Positions 43,305 through 52,231 of a DNA stretch of 64,000 bases are shown here, in pieces. Below the pieces are notes generated by a model, which did no database searches, was not told where the DNA came from, and saw only the letters and a program-made list of their open reading frames with translations. The stretch is from Caribbeanibacter sp964518305 (GTDB lineage: Bacteria; Gemmatimonadota; Gemmatimonadetes; Palauibacterales; Palauibacteraceae). Position 1 is the stretch's first letter, and each line of letters begins with the position of its first letter. The DNA is taken from contig CAZFDK010000004.1 in NCBI GenBank assembly GCA_964518305.1, positions 1 to 64,000 on the forward strand, in the 5' to 3' direction. A program made the position numbers and the translations under genes.

Positions 43305-44801
43305 ATGAGCGACCGGACCGCCGAGCAGACCGCCAGCGGATCCCGGGGAGACGGAGCGCCGGGAGTGGAGAAGATCGACGAGTACCGGTGGCGCGTGCCC
43401 CGGCACGGATCCATGAGGGTGGACGGCCTCGTCTACGCAGACGACATCCTCATGCAGGACATCCGGGAAGACGAGGCCCTCGAGCAGGTCTCGAACGTGG
43501 CCTGTCTGCCCGGCATCGTGGGCCACTCCATCGCCATGCCCGACATCCACTGGGGATACGGATTCCCCATCGGCGGCGTGGCCGCCTTCGATCCCGCGGA
43601 GGGCGGGGTCATCAGCCCGGGCGGGGTGGGCTACGACATCAACTGCGGCGTCCGGCTCCTGCGCTCCGACCTGAAGGAGGAGGACCTCCGGCCGCGGCTG
43701 AGCGACCTGATGGACCAGATCGATCGCGATGTGCCCTCCGGCGTCGGGTCGAGCCACGCCGGGGGCGGCGTGGACCACAGGGACCTGGTGGGCGTGCTCG
43801 AGCGGGGTGCCCAGTGGGCCGTGGAGGAGCGCGGCTGGGGCGTTCCGGCCGACCTGGAGCACATCGAGAGCCGGGGTCGCCTGGACGGGGCCGATCCCGA
43901 CCGGTTGAGCGCACGCGCCATGGAGCGCGGACGGGATCAGCTCGGAACCGTGGGCTCCGGCAACCACTTCGTCGAGGTCGGCTCCGTCGAGGAAATCTAC
44001 GACGACGCGGCCGCCTCGGCGCTCGGCCTCGAGCCCGGCACCGTGACCGTGTTCGTCCACTCCGGCTCCCGGGGTCTCGGCCACCAGGTGTGCACCGACT
44101 ACCTGGAGACGATGCTCGACGCCGTCGAGCGGTACGACATCGATCTCCCGGACCGACAGCTGGCCTGCGCGCCACTGGAGTCGCCGGAGGCGAAGGACTA
44201 CCTGGGAGCCATGGCCGCGGCGGCCAACTACGCCTTCGTGAACCGGCAGCGGATGGCCCACCTGGTCCGGAAAGCCTTCTCCCAAGTCCTGGGGAGGTCC
44301 TGGGAGGAGCTCGGCCTGGACATGGTCTACGACGTGGCACACAACAACGCCAAGTGGGAGACCCACACCGTGGACGGAGAACAGCGCCGGCTGTGCGTCC
44401 ACCGCAAGGGAGCCACCCGGGCGTTTCCGCCCGGCCATCCGGACCTCGGGGAGGCCTTCGAGGACGTGGGGCAGCCGGTGCTGATCCCCGGCGACATGGG
44501 CCGGTACTCCTACGTGATGGTCGGCACCGACCGCGCGTTCGAAGAGACCTTCGGCTCCAGCTGTCACGGCGCAGGCCGTCGAATGAGCCGTCGCGAGGCG
44601 AAGAAGCGGGCCGGCGGACGGTCGCTCCGGAAGGAGTTCAGGGAGCAGGGCATCGAGGTCCGGGCCGCCTCCACGGGCACCATCGCCGAGGAGATCCCGG
44701 AGGCCTACAAGGACGTCACGAACGTCGTGGACGTGGTCGACGCCGCGGGGATCGGCCGCAAGGTGGCTCGCATGCGACCGATGGGAGTGCTGAAGGGCTG
44801 A
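43305..44801 (+). CDS. rtcB: RtcB-type RNA ligase
   Basis: 498 residues, strong GGGAGGAGCATC before the ATG. Landmarks: MPDIHWGYGFPIGGVAAF, GGVGYDINCGVRLLRSDL (metal Cys about 114), GTVGSGNHFVEVGSVEEIY, VHSGSRGLGHQV, VYDVAHNNAKWE and the guanylylated His in SSCHGAGRRMSRREAKK (about residue 421). RtcB joins 2',3'-cyclic phosphate and 5'-OH RNA ends using GTP and Mn2+. It repairs tRNAs or rRNA after stress cleavage. No archease or RtcA gene is adjacent, so an archease may be needed from elsewhere or not at all. It is in the same rightward run as ackA-ppsA. Confidence 0.95.
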   Translation: MSDRTAEQTASGSRGDGAPGVEKIDEYRWRVPRHGSMRVDGLVYADDILMQDIREDEALEQVSNVACLPGIVGHSIAMPDIHWGYGFPIGGVAAFDPAEGGVISPGGVGYDINCGVRLLRSDLKEEDLRPRLSDLMDQIDRDVPSGVGSSHAGGGVDHRDLVGVLERGAQWAVEERGWGVPADLEHIESRGRLDGADPDRLSARAMERGRDQLGTVGSGNHFVEVGSVEEIYDDAAASALGLEPGTVTVFVHSGSRGLGHQVCTDYLETMLDAVERYDIDLPDRQLACAPLESPEAKDYLGAMAAAANYAFVNRQRMAHLVRKAFSQVLGRSWEELGLDMVYDVAHNNAKWETHTVDGEQRRLCVHRKGATRAFPPGHPDLGEAFEDVGQPVLIPGDMGRYSYVMVGTDRAFEETFGSSCHGAGRRMSRREAKKRAGGRSLRKEFREQGIEVRAASTGTIAEEIPEAYKDVTNVVDVVDAAGIGRKVARMRPMGVLKG

Positions 44802-44869
44802 GCACGCCGGACACTGCGACGGACCGATTCGCGCACGCAGCGGGAGAACGTGAAAGGGGAGGAGCCGTC

Positions 44870-45334
44870 ATGAGCCTGGAACTCAGGTCGGAGGCTTTCG
44901 CCGATGGGGACACGATTCCCGTCCGACACACCTGTGACGGCGAGGACATCTCGCCGCCGCTGTCCGTGGGGGGAGTCCCGTCCGAGGCGGAGAGCCTCGC
45001 GCTGATCGTGGACGACCCGGACGCGCCGGCCGGGACCTGGGTCCACTGGGTCCTCTACGGTCTGACGGCCGAGGTCGGAGAACTGCCGCAGGGCGTTCCG
45101 GCCGACGCCGAAGTGTTGGACGGGGCCCTCCAGGGGGAGAACGACTTCGGTGACCTCGGCTGGGGAGGCCCGTGTCCGCCGCCCGGCGAAGAGCACCGTT
45201 ACGTGTTCAGGCTGTATGCTCTGGACGGGACGCCGGACATGGAATCCGGTGTCACGAAGGAGGAGCTTCTGGAGGCCGTCGAGCCGATGGTCGTCGGGGA
45301 GGCACGTCTCACCGGGCGGTATCAGCGGTCCTGA
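44870..45334 (+). CDS. YbhB/YbcL-type PEBP family protein
   Basis: 154 residues, ATG after AAAGGGGAGGAGCCGTC. Phosphatidylethanolamine-binding-protein fold of the bacterial YbhB/YbcL type: IPVRHTCDGEDISPPLSV, SLALIVDDPDAPAGTWVHWV, GENDFGDLGWGGPCPPPGEE and HRYVFRLYALDG, which contain the ligand-pocket residues Asp/His. Cytosolic, ligand unknown. It overlaps or adjoins the M19 dipeptidase gene. Confidence 0.9.
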   Translation: MSLELRSEAFADGDTIPVRHTCDGEDISPPLSVGGVPSEAESLALIVDDPDAPAGTWVHWVLYGLTAEVGELPQGVPADAEVLDGALQGENDFGDLGWGGPCPPPGEEHRYVFRLYALDGTPDMESGVTKEELLEAVEPMVVGEARLTGRYQRS

Positions 45335-45408
45335 GCGAGGAGTCCGCGGCGGGGGACGCCGGCGGTGAGCCCGCCCGGCCCGGACGGGAGGTCGCGGCTC
45401 CGGTTCCG

Positions 45409-46506
45409 GTGGCGGACTTTCACGTCCACACGACCCTCAAGCCGTACCTGTTCGCCCGGAGCCTCTGGCGCGAGACGCGATCCCCGCGATGCTTCTCGCC
45501 CTTCTCCTTCCGGACCGGACTCCCGGCCCTCCTTCGCGGAGGCGTCCGAACGGCGGTGGTCGCCCATCACGTGCCCGAGGAGGCGCTCTTCCGGGACAGT
45601 CGCCTCGCCCGGGTGGTGGGGCGGCTCCTCTCGCCCATGTATCCTTGGCTCCGGGAGGGACGTCCCTTCGCCAGGCTCGAGGAGATGCTGGCGCTGCTGG
45701 AGTGGGAGGCGGGTCGTTCGCCCGAGCGGGTGACGGTGGCCCGTTCTCCCCGGGAGCTGAGACAGGCACGGCGGAGCGGACGGCTGGCGCTGGTCCACGG
45801 CGTGGAGGGGGCGCACGTCCTGGAGGGCGATCCGGGGAGGATCGATCGCCTGGCGGAGGCCGGCGTCGCGACGATGGTCCTGGCACACCTGTATCCCAAC
45901 GCCGTCGCGGCCGGCGTCGACGCGGTTCCGGACTACCCCCTGGTCCGAGCGCTGTCGGCCTTTCGCTTCGATCGGGACCGCGGTCCGCCGCTGACGGAGC
46001 TCGGCCGGGAGGTGGTCCGACGGATGGTCCGGGCCGGTATCGTCGTGGATGTCGCCCACGCGGCGCCGGAGGCCCGGCGCGCGATTCTGGAGGAGGTGGG
46101 CGGCAGTCGTCCCGTGGTCGCCAGCCACGTCGGCGTGCGCTCGCTGCACGACCGCCCGTACAATCTCTCCGACGGGGAAGTCCGTGCCATCGCCCGGACT
46201 GGTGGCGCGGTGGGCGTGATCCTGATGCCCTTCTGGCTCACCGGTCGGCGGGGCCACGGGCTCGATGCCGTGTGGCGGACGGTCCTCCGGATCCGGGACC
46301 TCACCGGCAGCTGGCGGCACGTGATGATCGGCAGCGACCTCGACGGGTTCACGCGGCCGCCGAGGGCGGTGCCGGACGCCGGGCGGATGGGACGGCTGAC
46401 CCGGCTGCTGGCCGAGCGCGGCGTGCCTCGGAGCGGGGTCCGGCTCGTGATGGGCGGCAACGCTGCGCGGGTGCTGGAGGACGGATGGGACGGAGCGGGG
46501 TCCTGA
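45409..46506 (+). CDS. Membrane dipeptidase (M19, renal dipeptidase) family protein
   Basis: About 365 residues from the GTG at 45409. Alternatives are a CTG at 45331 overlapping the PEBP stop (CTGA), or a GTG at 45172 inside that gene. M19 zinc residues: His-x-His in VADFHVHTT, Glu in HGVEGAHVLEGD, His in VVASHVGVRSLHDRPYNLSD and Asp in MIGSDLDGF. These metal peptidases hydrolyse dipeptides, often with D-amino acids at the C-terminal position. No signal peptide is seen, so a cytosolic enzyme is likely. The first metal motif sits near the N-terminus as in other family members, which favours the short start. Fourth in the ackA-led run. Confidence 0.82.
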   Translation: MADFHVHTTLKPYLFARSLWRETRSPRCFSPFSFRTGLPALLRGGVRTAVVAHHVPEEALFRDSRLARVVGRLLSPMYPWLREGRPFARLEEMLALLEWEAGRSPERVTVARSPRELRQARRSGRLALVHGVEGAHVLEGDPGRIDRLAEAGVATMVLAHLYPNAVAAGVDAVPDYPLVRALSAFRFDRDRGPPLTELGREVVRRMVRAGIVVDVAHAAPEARRAILEEVGGSRPVVASHVGVRSLHDRPYNLSDGEVRAIARTGGAVGVILMPFWLTGRRGHGLDAVWRTVLRIRDLTGSWRHVMIGSDLDGFTRPPRAVPDAGRMGRLTRLLAERGVPRSGVRLVMGGNAARVLEDGWDGAGS

Positions 46507-46621
46507 GGCCGGGAATCTCACCACACGCCCGTCCGGGCGATCCCGACAGATACCATCCGCCACGCGCGGCATCTTGTTCGTCTTCGCCGCAGAGAGCGTT
46601 ACCGACAGCCCGGAGGAGAGA

Positions 46622-47827
46622 GTGATCAGCGCGGACGCGTTCACGACCCGCCACGTCTCGGGATCCGACGTGGAGGAGCTGCTGGAGGACCGGGAGTCGC
46701 CGTGCCTGACGATCTACCTGCCCACGCATCGGCCCAACGACCAGGCGGACGCCGACCGCATCCAGTTCCGGGCGTCGCTGGAGAGGGCCCGCGAGCTGCT
46801 GGCCGAGCGCGACGACGCCGATCGGCTCACCGCGCAGCTGGAGGAAGTGGAACCGCTGGCCCGGGACATCGGCTTCTGGCGGAACCAGGCCGACGGTTTC
46901 GCTCTCTTCCTGGCGCCGGGCTTCCGGCGGGCCTTCCGCCTCCCCGGCGACGTGCCGGAGCTGACGACGGTGGGGGACGCCTTTCACCTCCTTCCCCTGA
47001 TCGGGAGGGTGCAGGATCCCGACCGGTACTGGGTGCTCGAGCTGGGACAGGAGCGGGTGCGTCTCTGGACGGGAGACGCCGAGGGTGCGCGCCGTCTCAA
47101 CCCCGAGGCGCTGCCGGTCGATCTCCGGGACGCCCTGGAAGTGGAGTTCGAGCGCGACGTGATGATGGTGCTGACGCGGAAGGAGAGGGACGGCAGCCAC
47201 GGCGACCACGGCCGCGGCGGCGTCATGCCGGTCTTCCACGGTCACGGCGAGCGCGGCCCCGGGCGAGAGGAGAGGCTGCTCAGGCAGTACTGCCGCCGGC
47301 TCGACGACGCGCTGAACGAGGTGCTCGGGGAGAGCCGGGCGCCGGTGATCCTGGCGGCCGTGGGGGAGAACCAGGCCGTGTACCGCGAGGCGTCCCGGAC
47401 GGAGCTTCTGACGGAGGAGGGCATCGAGGCGAACGTGCAGCACTGGTCGCCCGAGGAGGTGCACGAGGCAGCGTGGCCCATCGCACAGAGCCAGGCGCAG
47501 AACACCGTGGACCGGGCGCTGGAGATCTGGGAGCGCGCCGGAGGCGGCGGGAAGGCGGAGTCGGACCTGGCCAACCTGAGCCATCTGGCCGCCCGCGGAC
47601 GGATCCGTCTCCTCATGGTGGAGAAAGGGCGACGGGCCTGGGGGCGACGTGATCCGGGGACCGGTGACGTGGAGTTCGCACGGGAGGGAGGTGAGGACCC
47701 GAGCGGGGAGTCCGTGGAGATCCTGGACGCCGTGGCCCGGAGCGTGCTCCGGCACGGGGGAACCGTCCTGCCGCTCTCTCCCGACCGGATGCCCGTCGGG
47801 AGCGGCGCGGCCGGGGTCCTCTGGTGA
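46622..47827 (+). CDS. BaeRF (bacterial eRF1-like release factor fold) protein
   Basis: 401 residues from a GTG after CGGAGGAGAGA. The N-terminus SPCLTIYLPTHRPNDQADAD, followed by an IQFRASLERARELL helix and NQADGFALFLAPGFRRAF, is characteristic of the bacterial archaeo-eukaryotic release-factor-like (BaeRF) families. The C-terminal part (ILAAVGENQAVYREASRTEL, HLAARGRIRLLMVEKGRRAWG) corresponds to the eRF1 domain 2/3 layout. Comparative work has linked these proteins to ribosome rescue or hibernation; direct function is unproven. Together with HPF-CSD and RtcB it forms a translation-stress theme. A near-motif (ATCTCACCACAC, 46514-46525) is upstream. Confidence 0.82.
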   Translation: MISADAFTTRHVSGSDVEELLEDRESPCLTIYLPTHRPNDQADADRIQFRASLERARELLAERDDADRLTAQLEEVEPLARDIGFWRNQADGFALFLAPGFRRAFRLPGDVPELTTVGDAFHLLPLIGRVQDPDRYWVLELGQERVRLWTGDAEGARRLNPEALPVDLRDALEVEFERDVMMVLTRKERDGSHGDHGRGGVMPVFHGHGERGPGREERLLRQYCRRLDDALNEVLGESRAPVILAAVGENQAVYREASRTELLTEEGIEANVQHWSPEEVHEAAWPIAQSQAQNTVDRALEIWERAGGGGKAESDLANLSHLAARGRIRLLMVEKGRRAWGRRDPGTGDVEFAREGGEDPSGESVEILDAVARSVLRHGGTVLPLSPDRMPVGSGAAGVLW

Positions 47828-47881
47828 GCGATCGCCGCCGCCGCGCGTGTCAGAGGGGTGGACGCGACCCCGGACCTCGCG

Positions 47882-48436
47882 CTACCGTTGCTTTCCGTCC
47901 AGGACCGTGAGCACCGAGGCCACGTCCGAGCGGGGTGACTCCAGGACCAGCGTGATCGACACCGCTTCCAGGTTCGTCAGGGCCGCAGCGGCGGCGGCCA
48001 CCCGAACCGGCCATACCAGGTCCAGGGCCAGGAGCCCGACCGTGGCCCCGATGACCAGGAAATAGGACGCCTTGGCGGTGAGGGTGTGGTAGGAGGGCAT
48101 CTGCCCGAACTTCGTCAGGCTCAGGAGCCACGATGCGGCGTAGGTGGCGGGCACGAGAGCGATCCACGGCCACTCCCCGAGCAGCACCTCCCACTCCAGC
48201 ACGGCCAGACCGCCCAGCAGGAGGCCGTACATCACCATGTCGGCGATGCTGTCCAGCCGGGCCCCGAGCTCGCTTCGCTGATCCAGGAGCACCGCGAGCT
48301 TCCCGTCGAGCCAGTCGGTGGCCTCCAGGGCCAGGAACAGGTACAGGAACAGGTCCGACCGCCCGGCGAGGGCCAGGACGGCCAGGGCCGGCGCGATCGC
48401 CAGGCGGACGCTGGTGATGGCGTTCGGGAGGTTCAC
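47882..48436 (-). CDS. CDP-alcohol phosphatidyltransferase family protein
   Basis: 184 residues with about five membrane helices. The CDP-alcohol phosphotransferase signature is present as ATDWLDGKLAVLLDQRSELG followed by ARLDSIADMVMYG (pattern D-x2-D-G-x2-A/L...G-x3-D-x3-D). It transfers a phospho-alcohol from CDP-activated lipid, for example to form phosphatidylglycerol-phosphate or a novel head group. GTG start after CCGGAGGTCGGA. Divergent from the CdsA-like gene at 48738; the pairing parallels E. coli ynbA/ynbB. Confidence 0.88.
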   Translation of the reverse strand: MNLPNAITSVRLAIAPALAVLALAGRSDLFLYLFLALEATDWLDGKLAVLLDQRSELGARLDSIADMVMYGLLLGGLAVLEWEVLLGEWPWIALVPATYAASWLLSLTKFGQMPSYHTLTAKASYFLVIGATVGLLALDLVWPVRVAAAAAALTNLEAVSITLVLESPRSDVASVLTVLDGKQR

Positions 48437-48737
48437 TCCGACCTCCGGGGGACGGCCAGCACCGGGCCGTGCGCGGAGCGGTCCGGATCGGCGCCCCGCA
48501 CGTGCGACCGAACCGCCCGGTGCGACGGCTCCAGGGGGAGCCGGACGACGGCGCTTCGGAAGTCGGGCATCGGGCGGATCATCTCGTCGGGGCCGGGGGC
48601 CCTCCGGGCCGGCCGTTCGCAGTCGCAGGGTTCAAAGAATGTCTCCGTGACGGAGTGGGGCTCTTCCCGGCGCGAGCGGCGAACCGAAAGATGACCTGCC
48701 TCCGGGACTGCGACCATCCGCCGATCGGGCACCCGGC
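48437..48737. other. 301-base intergenic region between the CDP-alcohol transferase and CdsA-like genes
   Basis: A 99-codon minus-strand frame (48732-48433) overlaps the CDP-alcohol transferase start by GTGA. It is Arg/Pro-rich, without a recognisable domain or clear signal, and an internal ATG (MIRPMPDFRS) would give about 50 residues. I regard it as probably non-coding. A GTGGGGCTCTTCC (48652-48664) weakly resembles the recurrent element. Otherwise nothing is seen. Confidence 0.4.
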
Positions 48738-49745
48738 GTGAACCCCGTGCACGAGCTGTCCCAGCTCCTGGGTCTCGCGGAGGGCACGACCCTGGTTCTG
48801 CTGGCGGTCGGGGGGGTGCTCCTCGCCGGACTCGTCAAGCGCGGGATCGCGGTCGTCCGGGACGAAGCTGCAACGGACGACATCCGTCGCTGGCGGAGCG
48901 TCTGTACCTGGACGGCCCTCTTCCTGGTGCTGGTCGCTGTGGTCAGCCTGGGCCGAGCCGCCGTCGTTCTCTGCGCGGGGGTCGTCTCGCTGCTCGCCCT
49001 GCATGAGGGACTGCGGCTCGCCGGGACGTCCGGACTGATCGGGATCGCTGCGCCCGGGAGCGCGACACTGTACCTGTGGGCGTGGGCCGACTGGACGGGT
49101 CTCTTCCTGCGGGCCGTCCCTTTCCTGGCCGTCGGGTGGCTCGTGGTGGAGCTGGCGGAGCACGTACGGACGGAGGACGGGATCAGTGACCTCGTGTCCA
49201 CTGGGCGGGCGCTCCTCCTGACCGTCGTCGGCCCCTCCTTCGTGGTGGCCGTGGCTTCGCTCCCGGCGCCGAAGGAGCTTCCAGACGCCGACATGGGGTG
49301 GCTGGTCCTCCTGGTGCTCCTCACCGCGGTGAATGATTCCGCCCAGGCCTGGTGGGGCCGCAGCTTCGGGCGACGCCAGTTGGCACCACGGATTTCACCG
49401 GCGAAGACATGGCTCGGCCTGCTCGGCGGCGTCGCGACGACGACCGCGGCGTCCGTCGCGGTGGCCCCGATGCTGACGGCCTGGGGGCGTCAGCCGCCGC
49501 CCGCGGCGCCGGGACTGCTGCCGCCGCTGGCCTGGCCCGTGATGGTGGGCCTGCTGATCGGACTGGCCGGAACTGCCGGCGACCTCTCGGCCTCGGTCCT
49601 GAAACGCCGGGCGGGCGTTGACGACAGCGGGACGGCGCTCCCCGGCCACGGCGGGTGGATCGATCGGTTCGACAGCCTGGCCGTCTCGGCCCCCGTCTAC
49701 TTCTGGTTCGCCTGGAGCCTCTGGTATGCTGGTCACTGGTACTGA
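48738..49745 (+). CDS. CdsA-like phosphatidate cytidylyltransferase
   Basis: 335 residues, about eight membrane helices. C-terminal CDP-diglyceride synthetase signature: TAVNDSAQAWWGRSFGRR, RISPAKTWLGLLGG, and GDLSASVLKRRAGVDDSG followed by GHGGWIDRFDSL, matching the family pattern (S-x-[LIVMF]-KR-x4-KD...GGxxDRxD). The enzyme makes CDP-diacylglycerol from phosphatidate and CTP in the inner membrane. GTG start. Similar to E. coli YnbB rather than essential CdsA in its longer N-terminal region; a second, housekeeping cdsA is expected elsewhere (inference). Confidence 0.87.
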   Translation: MNPVHELSQLLGLAEGTTLVLLAVGGVLLAGLVKRGIAVVRDEAATDDIRRWRSVCTWTALFLVLVAVVSLGRAAVVLCAGVVSLLALHEGLRLAGTSGLIGIAAPGSATLYLWAWADWTGLFLRAVPFLAVGWLVVELAEHVRTEDGISDLVSTGRALLLTVVGPSFVVAVASLPAPKELPDADMGWLVLLVLLTAVNDSAQAWWGRSFGRRQLAPRISPAKTWLGLLGGVATTTAASVAVAPMLTAWGRQPPPAAPGLLPPLAWPVMVGLLIGLAGTAGDLSASVLKRRAGVDDSGTALPGHGGWIDRFDSLAVSAPVYFWFAWSLWYAGHWY

Positions 49746-49747
49746 AC

Positions 49748-49778
49748 CTCGACGGCCGCGGCGCCTGCTGGTCGAGGA
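49748..49778 (+). terminator. Possible terminator after CdsA-like gene
   Basis: Inverted repeat CCTCGAC (49748-49754) and GTCGAGG (49772-49778) directly follows the stop codon. The loop is 17 bases and itself GC-rich, so the stem is only moderately convincing. Convergent gene ends at 49854. Confidence 0.3.
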
Positions 49779-49853
49779 TCCCACGGTCTTCCAGCCCGTG
49801 CGCCACGGCTGACAGGCGACGGGGCGTCCTGGCCCGACGCCGGTCCTCCGCAC

Positions 49854-50330
49854 TCAGACCAACCGGTAGCCCCAGCCCAGGATCAGCCCGTACAGAGAGT
49901 GCGCCGCGGCGGCGATGAGCGGCGTCCTGTATCCGTAGTTCAGGGCCAGGAACCCCGGCGGCTCCAGGGCCGCGGTGGGCTCAGGCCCGTGACGGTCGCT
50001 GGCCATGCGGGGATGCAGGCCGGGCAGCGCCGGGAGCGCGACGGCGAGAATCAGGAGCGCGTGGAAGAGCCCGAGACCGGCCCCGAGCCAGGCCGAGCTC
50101 TCGCCGACCCGGTGGAAGACGAGGACGTAGGGGATCGCGAAGATCCATCCCAGGAGCAGGTGCAAGCCGTATCCCACCAGTGGAGCCCGGTCGTGGTCGG
50201 GGGTGATCATCGTGCCCAGGAGGAGCGGCACGCTCATCCTGGACAGACCCAGGCCCTGGGCGAGGGACATCGCCGTCGTGAGGACGAGGGTTGCGAGAAA
50301 GCCCCAGAGAAGCATCTCCGGAATGTTCAC
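49854..50330 (-). CDS. Small polytopic membrane protein of unknown function
   Basis: 158 residues from a GTG at 50330 overlapping the upstream GH15 stop (GTGA), with GGGGAAGCGGCATC before it. Four hydrophobic segments (LLWGFLATLVLTTAMSLAQG, PLVGYGLHLLLGWIFAIPYV, GLFHALLILAVALPALP, AAAAHSLYGLILGWGYRLV). The family is not recognised with certainty; similar small proteins with LSRMSVPLLLGTMI are found near stress and glucan genes. Coupled to the GH15 enzyme. Confidence 0.62.
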   Translation of the reverse strand: MNIPEMLLWGFLATLVLTTAMSLAQGLGLSRMSVPLLLGTMITPDHDRAPLVGYGLHLLLGWIFAIPYVLVFHRVGESSAWLGAGLGLFHALLILAVALPALPGLHPRMASDRHGPEPTAALEPPGFLALNYGYRTPLIAAAAHSLYGLILGWGYRLV

Positions 50331-52231
50331 GATGCCGCTTCCCCGAGTCCGGGTCGCGGAGGCCGGAGCTCCGGCTCCGCCTCGTCGGCCTCCGAGGCCC
50401 GGTTCATGGTCAGCGCCGTGTCGATGAGTCCCACGTGGGTGAAGGCCTGAGGGAAGTTCCCGAGGTGGGCGCCGGACTCCGGGTCGATCTGCTCGGCGAA
50501 CAGTCCGACGTCGTTCGCGCGACGGCACAGGGCCTCGAACGTCCGCCGCGCGCCGTCGAGGTCGCCCTGCCGACAGCGACACTCCGCGGCCCAGAAGCTG
50601 CAAATCCCGAACGCGCCCTCGCCGCGCGGTAGACCGTCGTCGAGGTCGCGGTAGCGATAGAGGAGCTCCCCGGAGCCCAGCCTGTTCCGGATCGCGCGAC
50701 AGGTGGACCTCATCCGGCTGGAATCCGGATCCGTGTATCCGTATCGGCTCAGCAGGAGGAGGCTGGCGTCCACGTGCTCTCCGCCGAGGGTGGCCGTGTA
50801 CGACGACAGCGTCTCGCTGAATCCGCGGTCCTCGATCACGTCCCGGATCCGGCCGCGCTCCCGGAGGAACCGTCGGGTGGGAGCATCGACGAGCCCTTCT
50901 CCGTCGAGCTCGAGAAGCCGGTCCAGAGCGACCCAGCACATCGCCTTGGAGAAGGTGTGGTGACGCCGCTCGCCCCGGATCTCCCAGATCCCCTCGTCGG
51001 GCTCCTGCCAGCGGTCACAGGCGACCTCGCCCAGGCCCACCAGCAGCCTCGCGGCGTCGCGGGAGATCTCACCCTCGCGGCAGGCGTACTGATAGGCGGC
51101 GTCGACGACCTCCCCGTAGGTGTCCAGCTGGAGTTGATCGGCGGCCCCGTTGCCGATCCGGACCGGTCGGGAGCCCCGATAGCCATCGAGGTGATTCAGC
51201 TCTCGCTCGCGGGTCCTCCTGTTGCCGTACACGTCATAGAGCACCTGGAGCTCCGGCCGCGTCAGCCGCGTGCTGTGCAGCATCCAGTGCACGAAGGACC
51301 GGGCCTCCGGGGCGCGGTCCAGGTCCATGAGGACCTGGTAGATCAGGGACGCGTCCCGGAGCCAGCAGTATCGATAATCCCAGTTTCGGACTCCTCCGAT
51401 CCGCTCCGGGAGCGATGTGGTGGGGGCCGCCACCACGGCTCCCGACGGAGCGAAGGTTAGGAGTTTGAGAACCAGGGCGCTGCGGACCACCGCGTCCCGG
51501 TACCGGCCCCGGTAGTCGCACTCCCCGGCCCACTGGCGCCACCAGCGCGCCGTGCGACGGGCTTTGCGCCACGCTTCCGTCCCGAGGCCGGGGAGCACGG
51601 CCGGCTCGCCGCGGGCGTAGGTGAGCGCCAGGGCCCGGCTCTCGGACTCGTGCAGCACCTCCCGTCCCGCCAGCCCCGGCGAGGTTTCGCGCGGCTCCAG
51701 CGTGAGCTCCGAGCTCAGGACGAGGGCGGCTCCGCGTCCTCCCCCGCACCAGTACTCCCCACGCCGGCGCCTGCGGATTCGGGGCACCTCCGTCCCGTAG
51801 TCGGGACGGGGATCGTAGACGACGTGGAGCTCGACCCGACCCTCGACGCACTCCGTCAGCCGGATCAGCTCGTGCTCGGGGAGGAGCTCTCGCCGCTTCA
51901 CCGCCTCGGAGGTCACCGGCATGAAATCGAGGAGCCGCAGCCGGCCGGAGTCGGTCGTGAAGGTCGTCTCGAGCACGTTCGTGTCCGGCAGGTACCGGCG
52001 GTGGACGTCGCGCACCCCGGCCGGCCGGACGACGAAGCGGCCGCCTCGCTCGCGATCCAGGAGGGCGGCGAACTGCGACGGCGAGTCGAAGCTCGGCAGA
52101 CAGAGCCAGTCCAGGGAACCGCCGCGGCTCACGAGGCCGGCAGATCGGGAGTCGCCGATCAGCGCATAGTCCTCGATCGGCGGGTACTCCGCGCGCCCCA
52201 CGGCCTTCTCTGTAGCTTGACGGCCTGTCAC
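50327..52231 (-). CDS. GH15 family glucan hydrolase (glucoamylase/trehalase-like)
   Basis: About 634 residues from a GTG at 52231. N-terminal YPPIEDYALIGDSRSAGLVS and GSLDWLCLPSFDSPSQFAALL are the standard opening of bacterial GH15 proteins, followed by a beta-sandwich (about 1-260) and an (alpha/alpha)6 barrel: ERIGGVRNWDYRYCWLRDAS, EPDEGIWEIRGERRHHTFSK and FGICSFWAAECRCRQGDLDG, AFTHVGLIDTALTM. It hydrolyses alpha-glucosidic bonds; some members cleave trehalose. Its partner genes glucokinase (divergent, 249 bases away) and trehalose-6-phosphate synthase (56950) suggest trehalose or glycogen turnover. No signal peptide, so it acts in the cytoplasm. Confidence 0.88.
   Translation of the reverse strand: MTGRQATEKAVGRAEYPPIEDYALIGDSRSAGLVSRGGSLDWLCLPSFDSPSQFAALLDRERGGRFVVRPAGVRDVHRRYLPDTNVLETTFTTDSGRLRLLDFMPVTSEAVKRRELLPEHELIRLTECVEGRVELHVVYDPRPDYGTEVPRIRRRRRGEYWCGGGRGAALVLSSELTLEPRETSPGLAGREVLHESESRALALTYARGEPAVLPGLGTEAWRKARRTARWWRQWAGECDYRGRYRDAVVRSALVLKLLTFAPSGAVVAAPTTSLPERIGGVRNWDYRYCWLRDASLIYQVLMDLDRAPEARSFVHWMLHSTRLTRPELQVLYDVYGNRRTRERELNHLDGYRGSRPVRIGNGAADQLQLDTYGEVVDAAYQYACREGEISRDAARLLVGLGEVACDRWQEPDEGIWEIRGERRHHTFSKAMCWVALDRLLELDGEGLVDAPTRRFLRERGRIRDVIEDRGFSETLSSYTATLGGEHVDASLLLLSRYGYTDPDSSRMRSTCRAIRNRLGSGELLYRYRDLDDGLPRGEGAFGICSFWAAECRCRQGDLDGARRTFEALCRRANDVGLFAEQIDPESGAHLGNFPQAFTHVGLIDTALTMNRASEADEAEPELRPPRPGLGEAAS

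Noticed and set aside
45172..45408. Long upstream start for the M19 dipeptidase
   Set aside because: It would overlap the PEBP gene by over 160 bases and adds Arg/Gly-rich residues unlike the family. Starts at 45409 or 45331 are preferred.
48433..48732. 99-codon frame overlapping the CDP-alcohol transferase start
   Set aside because: The GTGA overlap is suggestive, but the Arg/Pro-rich sequence has no domain. I kept it only as a comment on the intergenic region.
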